From UBA964 sp031382085 (GTDB taxonomy: Bacteria > Pseudomonadota > Gammaproteobacteria > Steroidobacterales > Steroidobacteraceae): a stretch of 64,000 bases of DNA. Positions 1-7,992 of the stretch are shown one piece after another. The number at the start of each line of letters is the position of its first letter. Position 1 is the stretch's first letter. The notes beneath the pieces were generated by a model, which saw nothing but the letters and a program-made list of their open reading frames with translations, made no database searches and was not told where the DNA came from. The translations under genes and the position numbers were made by a program. The stretch lies in the NCBI GenBank assembly GCA_031382085.1, contig JANMYM010000009.1, positions 3,669 through 67,668 on the forward strand, given 5' to 3'.

Positions 1-974
1 TTGACATCGAACGACTGTGCTAACGCCCAGATCTTTCGCGCCTCGGTTACACCTCCTACGCGATTGACGTCCGGCTGGAGGTAGTCGACGGCCTGAGATT
101 CAATCAGCTGCCGGAAGCCCCAGCGCGTCGCCTCGTGTTCACCACCCGCAATTGGGATGCGACTGCGTGAGCGCAAATACGCGTAGCCACGCACGTCGTC
201 TGGCATCAGCGGCTCTTCGATCCACGTCAGCTCGAATTCCTCGAGTTTCGGAAAAATCGCCAGCGCGTAGTTGAGATCCCAGCCCATGTAGGCGTCGGCC
301 ATCAAGTCCGTCCCGGAACCAACAAGCTCGCGCATGCGACGAACCAATGCGACGTTTTTCGCGATTCCCGCTTTGCCGTCCAACGGGCCCCAGCCAAAGC
401 GCAGCTTGAGCGCAGTATAGCCACGCTTCATTTGTCGCGACACGATCTCGCTCAGCTGATCCAGGTCGTCCATTGCATAGGCCGAGCTGCAATAGGCGCG
501 AATTGCCTGTCGGGTACGGCCACCCAGCAGGTTGTAACAGGGCTGGCCGAGTGTTTTGCCCATCGCATCCCAGATGCCGATGTCGATGCCACTGATCGCG
601 TGAAGTACGGCACCGCGGCGGCCGACGTTGACGGTGGCCCGGTACATCTTCTCCCAGAGGTGCTCGACATCAAACACCGTCCGCCCAACCACCAATGGCG
701 CGAGTACCTGCTCGATAAACTGGGCCGTGCCTTCGCTGCCGAGTGTGATGCAGCCAAGTCCGCACACGCCACTCGCCAGGTGAACGTGAACCGCCAAAAC
801 AACCGGCTGTGCGTGCCTGGTCTCTGCCGCTGAATTAAACAGACCGATCTGCTGCGCGCGATAAGCCTTTCGTTCGTCGTACAACGCATCCATCGGGCAA
901 GTGGCCCACCACTTCGGTACCTCCCAACTTGGGGGTGGGATTCTGGTGACGCTGACTCGGCTGATGGTCGTCAC
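1..974 (-). CDS. Mandelate racemase / rhamnonate dehydratase-like enolase-superfamily enzyme (partial)
   Basis: The frame is open from a GTG at 972-974 to the window edge, giving 324 residues with the C-terminus missing. It has the capping domain followed by the TIM barrel of the enolase superfamily. The Lys motif is K190-L-R192 (TALKLRFGWG). Likely Mg2+ ligands are D227 (MADAY), E253 (WIEEPL) and E279 (GGEHEA), followed by PDVNRVGG. The N-terminal SWEVPKWW block and overall spacing recall L-rhamnonate dehydratase more than mandelate racemase. The barrel-end His-Asp dyad lies beyond the edge, so the substrate cannot be read. Family chemistry is abstraction of the proton alpha to a carboxylate, usually sugar-acid dehydration. 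The GTG overlaps the TGA of the upstream hydrolase (GTGA), so the two are probably translationally coupled. Confidence 0.85.
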   Translation of the reverse strand, partial: MTTISRVSVTRIPPPSWEVPKWWATCPMDALYDERKAYRAQQIGLFNSAAETRHAQPVVLAVHVHLASGVCGLGCITLGSEGTAQFIEQVLAPLVVGRTVFDVEHLWEKMYRATVNVGRRGAVLHAISGIDIGIWDAMGKTLGQPCYNLLGGRTRQAIRAYCSSAYAMDDLDQLSEIVSRQMKRGYTALKLRFGWGPLDGKAGIAKNVALVRRMRELVGSGTDLMADAYMGWDLNYALAIFPKLEEFELTWIEEPLMPDDVRGYAYLRSRSRIPIAGGEHEATRWGFRQLIESQAVDYLQPDVNRVGGVTEARKIWALAQSFDV

Positions 975-2188
975 GGTTGAACCGGTGCTACAGCGAGCGC
1001 GAATGCATTTGAGATCTTTTCAGCAAGCCGAAAAGTTTCCAGCATCGCATACGGGTCGCGCCCACGTTCCCCTACGATGACTAACACGAGATCGCGTGAG
1101 GGCACGACTCTCACGTGGCTGCCGCCGAAGCCATAGTGCCCAAATGAATCGATTGGCAGCGGCGCTCGGCTGCGGGCGGCGACCGCTGAGGGCGACAAAT
1201 AAACATCTGCAAAGGCGCCATAGGGCTCGAGTGCCTCCGGCGGCGCGCCAGCGGGAAGCGCGGCATTCATCGATGCTTCCGTTGGCGTCCGCACAAAGTT
1301 CACCCAACCGGCCGGAAGGATTCGTTGCCCATCCCAGATTCCGTCTCTCAGCAGGAGCGAGCCGAAACGTGCGAGGTCGCACGGACTCCAACGAACGCCA
1401 CTGGAGCCATACCAAGTGCCGCGTCGGTCAAATTCCAATTCGGTACGCGTCATGCCGAGAGGGCCTAACAATGATGAACGAAGGAACCCCACCACGCCGG
1501 TTCGCGTTCCGCCGGTTGCGCGCAGCACTTCCTGCCCGATCAGAGACGGAGTGCCGTCCGAATACTGAAAGTGACTGCCGGGCGGGTGGGCAAGCGGCTT
1601 CTCCGTCACATATTTTGCAAGGTCGAGAGCGCCGTCACCGAACGCGAACTCGAGAAAGTCGCTCGATGCGTCCCACTGAAGTCCGGTCGTCATGTTCAAT
1701 GCATGTCGTGCCGTAATGGCATGTCTCGGGTCCGGTTTGACCCAGCCATCACGCACGAGTGGCGCGTCAATGTCGAAGCCGCGCTGCTGTACTAACAGGC
1801 CGGCCATGGCGGCGCCCATCATCTTTGCGACGGACATCGTATGTTCGATCTGGTCACAGCTGTGTGCCGCACGGTACCGCTCGTAAACGATTCGACCGCC
1901 CTGAACAACGACTAAAGCGTTAACCCGGCCGATCGGCGATTGAGCGGACGGCGACCAAAGGAGACCGACGGCTTGGTCGAGTTCTTTGCGGTCCATTGAC
2001 ACTGATGGGCCTCGTGCCCACGACTGGGTGGGCCACGCAACATTTGACGGTTGCGCGGGAAACGTCGTATAGGTGAAATCTGGCGGCGCGCCCAGGGCGG
2101 CGCCAGACAACGACAAGTAGGTCGCCAGTGCACCCGTCGCTACACAGCCAATTGCGCGGAAGCGCCCGCGCCACACGGTGAGAAGCAT
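971..2188 (-). CDS. Secreted beta-lactamase-fold serine hydrolase (class C / EstB / NylB type)
   Basis: A 405-residue protein. The ATG at 2188 is preceded by a GGAG Shine-Dalgarno sequence and begins a plausible signal peptide ending near ALGA (residue 34). A much longer open frame upstream has no such support. The serine nucleophile motif is S119-V-A-K122 (TMSVAK). The second motif is Y209-S-D211 (QYSDG) and the third is H351-Y-G (HYGFGG). This pattern fits the serine hydrolases related to class C beta-lactamases, esterase EstB and 6-aminohexanoate-dimer hydrolase. The real bond cut (amide, lactam or ester) is unknown. It is first in an operon with the enolase-superfamily gene. Its promoter overlaps the 17-bp motif at 2210-2226 shared with the TonB receptor gene, so LacI-type control is likely. 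Confidence 0.85.
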   Translation of the reverse strand: MLLTVWRGRFRAIGCVATGALATYLSLSGAALGAPPDFTYTTFPAQPSNVAWPTQSWARGPSVSMDRKELDQAVGLLWSPSAQSPIGRVNALVVVQGGRIVYERYRAAHSCDQIEHTMSVAKMMGAAMAGLLVQQRGFDIDAPLVRDGWVKPDPRHAITARHALNMTTGLQWDASSDFLEFAFGDGALDLAKYVTEKPLAHPPGSHFQYSDGTPSLIGQEVLRATGGTRTGVVGFLRSSLLGPLGMTRTELEFDRRGTWYGSSGVRWSPCDLARFGSLLLRDGIWDGQRILPAGWVNFVRTPTEASMNAALPAGAPPEALEPYGAFADVYLSPSAVAARSRAPLPIDSFGHYGFGGSHVRVVPSRDLVLVIVGERGRDPYAMLETFRLAEKISNAFALAVAPVQP

Positions 2189-2209
2189 GTCGTGCTCCAA
2201 GAAGTCAGG

Positions 2210-2226
2210 TAGTATAACGTTTAAGT
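2210..2226. promoter_or_regulatory. Putative LacI-type operator, copy 1, over the hydrolase promoter
   Basis: The sequence TAGTATAACGTTTAAGT is identical over 17 bp to the copy at 7930-7946. It is a partial palindrome around AACGTT with the central CpG typical of LacI-family operators. On the minus strand it contains a -10-like TATACT, 22-38 bases upstream of the hydrolase ATG, so a bound repressor would block transcription. The LacI-type gene begins 390 bp away. That this regulator binds here is inference. Confidence 0.65.
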
Positions 2227-2269
2227 AAATGCGACGATATTCGCAATTTGGCCAGGAAGCAATCCAGTC

Positions 2270-2587
2270 ATGAAAATTCTGAAGTGGGCTGTTGCTGTCG
2301 TGCTGCTGTGCTCGCTTGTTGGCGCAGCGGTTGCGATGACATGGGTAACGCCGCGCGTCGCGAGACTTGCGCTGCGCGTTGCTTGCCCGACGGTGTTCGT
2401 GGAACATAGATCGCTGGACTATGCGTTCGACAAGTTGCGCAATCTCGGGCTGCTCCCCGTCGACATCACTCCGTTTGTCAGTTTGCATGCGGACCCGCAA
2501 GCGCGCGTTATGACAGCTAAGATGCTGGGTATTGTGTCGTACTCGGCGGCATACTTCCCGGGTGAGGGCTGTGTGCTTGAGGATTAG
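2270..2587 (+). CDS. Orphan N-terminal segment of a serine hydrolase (stand-alone small protein or remnant)
   Basis: A 105-residue frame starting MKILKWAVAVVLLCSLVGAA, which gives a membrane anchor or signal segment. The pattern that follows (CPTVFVEHR, then a SYSAAYFPGEGC block, ending CVLED) resembles the short domain preceding the catalytic domain in a subgroup of beta-lactamase-fold hydrolases. There such proteins continue into SxxK, but here a TAG follows GCVLED directly. The piece is either a truncation scar or a kept stand-alone anchor. It is divergent from the intact hydrolase and 24 bp ahead of the regulator gene. Family recognition is from memory of the pattern, so it is moderate. 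Confidence 0.55.
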   Translation: MKILKWAVAVVLLCSLVGAAVAMTWVTPRVARLALRVACPTVFVEHRSLDYAFDKLRNLGLLPVDITPFVSLHADPQARVMTAKMLGIVSYSAAYFPGEGCVLED

Positions 2588-2611
2588 GGTGCCCGGAATT
2601 TGGATTTCGTG

Positions 2612-3709
2612 ATGAGTACTCGTCCCCGTAAGCCGCCTGTGCGACAGCGGACCCGCACAGCAGAATCGGCCAGCGCTTCGGCCATCAAGCAGCCGACCAT
2701 TCACGATGTGGCGCGAGCGGCCAAGGTGTCGATTGCCACGGTCTCCAACGTCATGAACAACCGCTCATCGGCGGCGGGTGAGAAAACTCGAAAGCTGGTG
2801 CGCCACCACATCGCACAGCTTGGCTATCGCACGCATGCCGCGGGCCGCGGCTTGAGAACTTCACGTCGCAATTTCGTTGCCATGGTGATGATCGACGAAT
2901 CGGCGAACTACCTGAGCGATCCCTTCGTTGCGAATCTCGTCGCCGGGTTCACCGATGCGGTCAACTCGCGCGGCTATGCCACCGTGGTACACGGCTGCAG
3001 ACGCGGCGATCTGGAGGACACGGTTGTCATCAAGACTCTGGGCGTCGATGGTTACTGCTTGTCACTGTCGGGTGACGCAGCTGCGAGGGTCGACCTGGCC
3101 ACCCGACTACGCGAGCTGAATCAACCCCTGGTCCTTGCGCAGGAGACCGTCATCAAGCCGGACAAAGATCTCTGCATCGTGCGGCAGGACGATTTCGGCG
3201 GCGGCGTGCAGTTGGCGGATCACTTGCTCGCGCGACGCGTGAAACGGCTGATGGTTGTGCTGTCGAAACTCGAGTGGCCATCATTCAATGCGCGCCTCGA
3301 GGGTCTTCGTGCCGGCATTCAACGGACCGGTCAGTCGACCAAAATTGAGGTCATTCGCGCGCGTTCAGAAGCGTTCGTCGACTGTGTCGCTGCCGTGTCC
3401 GAGTACCTCGCAGCAGGGAATCGGCCCGACGCGATCGTGGGTGGCAACGATCAGATCGGTCTATCGGCCATGTATGCCGTGCAAGCGGCTGGGTTGTCCG
3501 TTCCCAAGGATGTCCTGGTGACCGGGTTCAATGCGCTAGATTTCTGGCAGTACTCAACGCCAAGGCTGACAACGGTCCGGTCCCGGCCGCGGGAAATTGG
3601 GGTCGCCGCCGGCAGCGCTCTGATCGACCGCCTCGAAACAGGCGTGTTTCGAGACAATGAGATTATTCTGCCCGTGGCGCTGATTCCAGCAGCATCCACC
3701 GAACAATAG
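2612..3709 (+). CDS. LacI-family transcriptional regulator
   Basis: A 365-residue repressor. Its helix-turn-helix begins near residue 28 (TIHDVARAAKVSIATVSNVM), which is diagnostic of the family. It follows an unusually long basic Arg/Lys/Ser-rich extension of about 25 residues. The hinge helix region is RTHAAGRGLRTSRRN. The remainder is a periplasmic-binding-protein-like sensor domain, ending near TPRLTTVRSRPREIG, a typical C-terminal family signature. An ATG at 2612 is chosen; a TTG at 2600 is in frame upstream. It sits between two copies of an AACGTT-centred 17-bp motif and is the obvious candidate to bind both. The ligand is unknown but should relate to the hydrolases, dehydratase and TonB receptor around it. 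Confidence 0.9.
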   Translation: MSTRPRKPPVRQRTRTAESASASAIKQPTIHDVARAAKVSIATVSNVMNNRSSAAGEKTRKLVRHHIAQLGYRTHAAGRGLRTSRRNFVAMVMIDESANYLSDPFVANLVAGFTDAVNSRGYATVVHGCRRGDLEDTVVIKTLGVDGYCLSLSGDAAARVDLATRLRELNQPLVLAQETVIKPDKDLCIVRQDDFGGGVQLADHLLARRVKRLMVVLSKLEWPSFNARLEGLRAGIQRTGQSTKIEVIRARSEAFVDCVAAVSEYLAAGNRPDAIVGGNDQIGLSAMYAVQAAGLSVPKDVLVTGFNALDFWQYSTPRLTTVRSRPREIGVAAGSALIDRLETGVFRDNEIILPVALIPAASTEQ

Positions 3710-3723
3710 CGTCGCGAGGGCCC

Positions 3724-4395
3724 TCAGGGCTGCTGCATGACGGCGAGGGTCACCGCCAACAGCGGCGCATGCACTAGATGCACCACCGCCGGTCGAATGA
3801 GCCCGAACGGGCGACGAGGCAAATGCACAAAGGCACGTCGCAGAGCCAGCGTTACAAAAAACGGGCTTAGCAACGCAACCCACCGCGGGTACTGGGTTGC
3901 CCCGAGACCTATGACCACGGAGAATGCGAACGATCCGGTCGCGTAAACCGCAATCGTTGGGCGCGCCACCAGAGAGAACAGCGAGAGCGTGCGGCGGTGA
4001 AACTCGGTCAATGCGGTTTGCGCGGAATCGTTGCGTTGTTGTGTCGATGTAAAGTCGGCGAGATCACCCAGAATGGTGATCACGGCGTGTACTGCGGTAC
4101 CGGCCAGCATGAAGAATGCCAACGACAGGGTCACGAACAATGCAACACCGGTCCCGGCGGGCGAGAGCGCCGTGTATACGCCGAAGTAACCCAGTGACGC
4201 GATAGGCAATGCCAGTGTTCCCGCCATGCACCAGCGGATGCGACGGCGCGACATACCGGCGAAATAAAGCCAGGGCTCGTTCCAGTAGCGCGGCATGGGT
4301 GACGTTTGACCCATGCCCGCGATGTCTGAGGCCCCGACTGCGATCGATCCAACGAGGCCGAACCCAGTCAACGCAGTTGCGATTTCCATGTTCAT
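3724..4395 (-). CDS. Multi-pass membrane protein, DUF6796-like
   Basis: The start chosen is ATG at 4395 (MNMEIATALTG), giving 223 residues; the frame runs further upstream without support. About six hydrophobic segments can be seen, the first at residues 6-25 and the last over the C-terminal VHLVHAPLLAVTLAVM. The pattern GLVGSIAVGASDIAG, then MPRYWNEPWLYFAG, recalls the DUF6796 membrane family, which has no known function. It converges with the LacI-type gene, leaving only a 14-bp gap. No catalytic motif is visible, and a role in the surrounding catabolic locus cannot be claimed. Confidence 0.6.
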   Translation of the reverse strand: MNMEIATALTGFGLVGSIAVGASDIAGMGQTSPMPRYWNEPWLYFAGMSRRRIRWCMAGTLALPIASLGYFGVYTALSPAGTGVALFVTLSLAFFMLAGTAVHAVITILGDLADFTSTQQRNDSAQTALTEFHRRTLSLFSLVARPTIAVYATGSFAFSVVIGLGATQYPRWVALLSPFFVTLALRRAFVHLPRRPFGLIRPAVVHLVHAPLLAVTLAVMQQP

Positions 4396-4567
4396 TGCTG
4401 ACAAAGTAGCACACTGAAACGTAGTACAGCGCGCACCGGCCAAGTCAAAGGACAGACTATCGGTTGCCAGCAATTGTCTGCAATATGGCTCTTATTTATT
4501 CGATTTGCAGCTGGTCTCCTGGACCGTCGCGGTCGCCTTTGAACTGCTTTACCATGCGTGAGCTGCC

Positions 4568-5479
4568 ATGAGCTACGGCTTTCTCGAAATTGACCACCTT
4601 TTGGCGTCGGGCGATCCCGAGATCGGCGGCGCTGCGTATGAGCGGCTGGGTTTCACGGTGACGCCGATTAGCGTCATCGGCGATCTCGGTGTCGCAAACC
4701 GCCTGGTGCTGTTGCGCCCCCTGTCGCCCGGCACGGCGGCGTTCTTCGAATGCATGGGGGTGGTCGATGCCGAGGTCGCTGGAACAACGCCCATGGCCGC
4801 GTTGCTCGCCGGTCCACCGGGAGTGCGTTCGATGGTGCTTTCCGGACCGAATGCGCAGCAGTCTTTCGATGCCCTCACGCGCGATGGTTTTCGCTTTCAA
4901 CGCCTAATCGACGTGGAGCGTGATTGGCGTCTGCCGGATGGGGAAGTCTTGAAGCCGGCGTTTCGCGTGACGCTGCCGATTCATGCGCCCTTGAGCTTCA
5001 ATTTCTGTGAGTACCGTACGCTGCACTATTACTTGCGGGATGAGTGGCTGGAACATGAAAACGGAGCCCGCCATCTTTCGCGGGTATTCGCGATCTCCAG
5101 CGACCCTGGCGCCGTCGCGAGCTACTATGCACGCGTCTTCGCGAAACCCCCACGGTGCATCGAGCGACTTTATGCCGTAGCCCCGGGCCGATGCGAGCTC
5201 TGCGTCGGCGACGCCACCGCGCTGCAATCTCTGCTTCCCGTGCAATGGCTCCCGACGGATGCCGGTGCTGAGCGCTATCTCGGGTTCGAGGTCGAGGTCG
5301 AGTCGCTCGCCGCGGTGGGGAAGCTCCTGAGAAGTCGCAATATCGAATTCGTTGAATATGGCGCGGCAATCGTCGTTGCACCACACGAAGCGTGCGGCAA
5401 CGTACTGCGCATTATCGGCTCGAGCTCGAGAGACTGTTCTACGGTCCGCGGAACCGCGCCAGCCGCAAGCGGGGCATAG
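4568..5479 (+). CDS. Glyoxalase-like (VOC superfamily) protein
   Basis: A 303-residue protein starting MSYGFLEIDHLLASG. The opening beta strand with a His (EIDHLL) is typical of the VOC fold. A second VOC-like half begins near residue 165 (HLSRVFAISSDPGAVASYYARVF). The overall length and two-module layout match the Glyoxalase-like domain family (PF13468). Such proteins use metal-ligand His/Glu residues for isomerase, dioxygenase or resistance chemistry, but the substrate cannot be read here. There is no signal peptide, so it is cytoplasmic. It lies 44 bp upstream of the acylase gene and is probably cotranscribed. Confidence 0.75.
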   Translation: MSYGFLEIDHLLASGDPEIGGAAYERLGFTVTPISVIGDLGVANRLVLLRPLSPGTAAFFECMGVVDAEVAGTTPMAALLAGPPGVRSMVLSGPNAQQSFDALTRDGFRFQRLIDVERDWRLPDGEVLKPAFRVTLPIHAPLSFNFCEYRTLHYYLRDEWLEHENGARHLSRVFAISSDPGAVASYYARVFAKPPRCIERLYAVAPGRCELCVGDATALQSLLPVQWLPTDAGAERYLGFEVEVESLAAVGKLLRSRNIEFVEYGAAIVVAPHEACGNVLRIIGSSSRDCSTVRGTAPAASGA

Positions 5480-5523
5480 CGCTTCAGCCCTAGCCAGCGC
5501 CGTTTCCCTTACCATCGAAAGAC

Positions 5524-7884
5524 ATGATGAATCCACGCGCGAAAACCGCCCTTTTACTGGCCTTCATCGCGGCGGTTGGCGGCGCGGTCCACGCGCCGTG
5601 CGCTTCGATGGAGGCCACAATACGCTGGACGAAGTACGGCGTTCCGCACATCACTGCGGGGAGCTATGAAGGCGCCGGTTTCGGTTATGGCTACGCATTC
5701 GCGCGTGACCGCGTCTGCCTGCTGGCGGATTATGTGACGACGCTGCGAGGTGAGCGTTCGAAATGGCATGGCGCAGAAGGGACCGCCGTCGTGGGCTTCC
5801 TGCCGACGTCGAACCTTGACGCGGACCTGTTCTATCGGGTGCAGCTCTCGGACGCGGCGGTCTTGTCGGCGACGCACGCGCTTTCAAAAGAAAGCCGCGG
5901 GCTGGCTCGAGGCTATGCGGCTGGCTTCAATCGCTACGTCAAGGAGATGCCCGCTGGTGCGCATGACAAACTTTGCGAGGACGTGCCCCTCCCCCAAATG
6001 AATGAAACCGATGTCGTTCGGGTCATGATGGCCATCGGAGTCATCTGGAAGGCCTTTCAGATCGCGCCATTTGCGAGTGCCTCGGCCTGGCGAGCGAACC
6101 CCGAGGCAGCTCGACTCGACGCATCGTTCGGGCAGCCGCGCACTGGAGCCAAGTCAAACGCACGCTCGGGGTCGTATCGAACAGCAGCTTCGAGCCACAT
6201 GACGCTTGAGCGCCGGTATTCGAGTCCGCTATTCAGCATCGGAAGTAATGCCTGGGCCTACGGGGCCGATGCGACCCGCACAGCAAGTTCGATCGTGGTG
6301 GCAAATCCCCATAGCTACTGGCGCGGGCACTGGTTGTCGCTGCATCAGATGCATCTGACGATTCCCGGGAAGCTAGATGTTGCCGGTGCAGACTTCGTGG
6401 GCCTGCCTTTGCCGATCATCGGTTTCAACCGCGACGTGTCCTGGACCTTGGAGGCGCCTGCCACGGTCACCTATTTCGTATTGCAGGCGCTTCAGGTGCG
6501 GGAAGGCGCCCCACCGACTTATTTGGTCGATGCAAAGCAGCGGCCGATCGCCGTGCAGCGCATCAGCGTGGAGATCAAACAGAAGGACGGCAAGGTTACG
6601 CGCAAAATTTTTCCGATTGCCTATTCCGAGTTGGGACCGCTGTATCGGCTGCCTGCCGCGCCGGACCGTCCTGCGGGTTGGTATGCAGTCACGGATGCGC
6701 AAGACGGCAATGCAAAGGGTCTCGACCAGCTACTCGATGCGGCTCGCTCCGATAGCATCGCTTCATTTACCCGAGCCATGGCAACTCACCGTGGCGTCGG
6801 CGCCCATTTCGTGGCGGGCGACCGCCACGGCGATTCGCTCTACATCGAGTCGGGTCCACTGCTCGATATCGATGACGCTTCGCTGGCCTCGTGCCGTCTC
6901 GTTGGTGACGCCGTGGCATTTAACGTCCTAGATGGCGGCCGCAGCGCTTGCTCGGTACGCACTTTGAATAGACGTCCGAAACTGCTAAGGCCCGAAAAGT
7001 TTCCGACGTTCGTGACGCGCGGTATCGTGCAGAACACGAACGACAGTTATCGGTTCTCGATTCACGGCCGTCATGTGCAGGGGTACTCAATCCTGTTCGG
7101 TGATCCCAGCGCCGACTTCAATGACCTGCGGCTCCCTATGTCCCATTTGCGCATCGCGGAGATGCTGTCGGACGGCAAAGTGACCGAAGGCGAATCGGTC
7201 GACATCATTTTCGACAACCGTAACTACGCCGCGGAAAGCTGGCTCGACTCGATTCTCGAGGCTTGCACCGACCGCGGAGCCACTCCCGAGGCGGCCCGCG
7301 GATGCATCATCCTCGGCAACTGGGATCGGCGGAACGATCCGGAAAGCCGCGGCGCGCTGCTGTTCAGCACGCTCTGGCCCCGAGTCGCGAACATCGACGG
7401 ACTTTACGCCCGGGGGTTCGATAGCACACGCGCTTTCGAGGGTCGCGCATTGGGGACGAGCGATCGGGTGAAGGCAAAAATAGTCGAGGCACTCACAGAA
7501 GCCGTGAAGTCGCTCGAAGCGCTGCAACTCCAGGGCGACGAAGCGTGGGGTCAGATGCTCGCAGTGCGTTCCCTAAAAGGCAAAGTGCCCTTGCACGGCG
7601 GCGCCAACGGGGAAGGTGTGCTCAACTCGCTGGCGGGTGTTGCACTGGGCAAAGATGGTTTTGCTGCCATCGGCGCAGGCACCGACTATGTACAGCGCGT
7701 ACGTTGGGAAAGTGCGCAGCCGATCGCAGACGTGCTGCTCGCTCACGGGCAGTCCGATGATCCCGGCTCACCGCACTTCAGCGACCAGCTGGAGCTCCTG
7801 TCCGCAAAGAAGCTTGTGAGGCTCCCGTTCACAGAGAACGAACTCGCGCGGGAGGAGACCGAAATTCTGCACCTGAAGGAGTAG
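5524..7884 (+). CDS. Penicillin acylase family Ntn-hydrolase (PvdQ/AHL acylase-like), exported
   Basis: A 786-residue precursor with a signal peptide (residues 1-27, ending near VHAPCA). An alpha-subunit region is followed by the autocatalytic site G240-S241 (SIGSNAWAYG), where Ser241 would become the N-terminal nucleophile of the beta subunit. Downstream HQMHLTIPGKLDVAGA and GLPLPIIGFNRDVSWTLE closely follow the acyl-homoserine-lactone and aculeacin acylases of the PvdQ/QuiP branch rather than penicillin G acylases. Expected function is periplasmic hydrolysis of the amide bond of a fatty-acylated compound. Placed between the VOC gene and a TonB receptor, it likely processes an imported acylated molecule. 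Quorum quenching is an alternative that sequence cannot exclude. Confidence 0.88.
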   Translation: MMNPRAKTALLLAFIAAVGGAVHAPCASMEATIRWTKYGVPHITAGSYEGAGFGYGYAFARDRVCLLADYVTTLRGERSKWHGAEGTAVVGFLPTSNLDADLFYRVQLSDAAVLSATHALSKESRGLARGYAAGFNRYVKEMPAGAHDKLCEDVPLPQMNETDVVRVMMAIGVIWKAFQIAPFASASAWRANPEAARLDASFGQPRTGAKSNARSGSYRTAASSHMTLERRYSSPLFSIGSNAWAYGADATRTASSIVVANPHSYWRGHWLSLHQMHLTIPGKLDVAGADFVGLPLPIIGFNRDVSWTLEAPATVTYFVLQALQVREGAPPTYLVDAKQRPIAVQRISVEIKQKDGKVTRKIFPIAYSELGPLYRLPAAPDRPAGWYAVTDAQDGNAKGLDQLLDAARSDSIASFTRAMATHRGVGAHFVAGDRHGDSLYIESGPLLDIDDASLASCRLVGDAVAFNVLDGGRSACSVRTLNRRPKLLRPEKFPTFVTRGIVQNTNDSYRFSIHGRHVQGYSILFGDPSADFNDLRLPMSHLRIAEMLSDGKVTEGESVDIIFDNRNYAAESWLDSILEACTDRGATPEAARGCIILGNWDRRNDPESRGALLFSTLWPRVANIDGLYARGFDSTRAFEGRALGTSDRVKAKIVEALTEAVKSLEALQLQGDEAWGQMLAVRSLKGKVPLHGGANGEGVLNSLAGVALGKDGFAAIGAGTDYVQRVRWESAQPIADVLLAHGQSDDPGSPHFSDQLELLSAKKLVRLPFTENELAREETEILHLKE

Positions 7885-7911
7885 GGCCACGTTGTGATTT
7901 GCAGCTGGCCT

Positions 7912-7946
7912 TTGACAGTACGGAAAAGTTAGTATAACGTTTAAGT
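7912..7946 (+). promoter_or_regulatory. Promoter and LacI-type operator copy 2 upstream of the TonB receptor gene
   Basis: TTGACA at 7912-7917 is followed by TATAAC at 7933-7938. The spacer of 15 bases is shorter than ideal. The -10 lies inside the 17-bp motif at 7930-7946, which is identical to the one at 2210-2226. Repressor binding would cover the -10. The ATG follows at 7993. Confidence 0.6.
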
Positions 7947-7992
7947 TACTTGTATGGGCAGCTCGCTCATCCGCACTACGGAGGTCGCGACG

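Noticed and set aside
432..889. Open frames on both strands in the first kilobase
   Set aside because: They are shadows of the enolase-superfamily gene, whose correct frame gives a continuous protein from 974 to the edge.
2189..2704. An N-terminal extension of the serine hydrolase up to 577 residues
   Set aside because: It runs through the operator and the divergent small gene, has no domain, and the ATG at 2188 has a ribosome site and signal peptide.
7954..7992. An earlier ATG for the TonB receptor
   Set aside because: It is 8 bases from the operator, lacks a ribosome site, and the ATG at 7993 has GGAGG at proper spacing.
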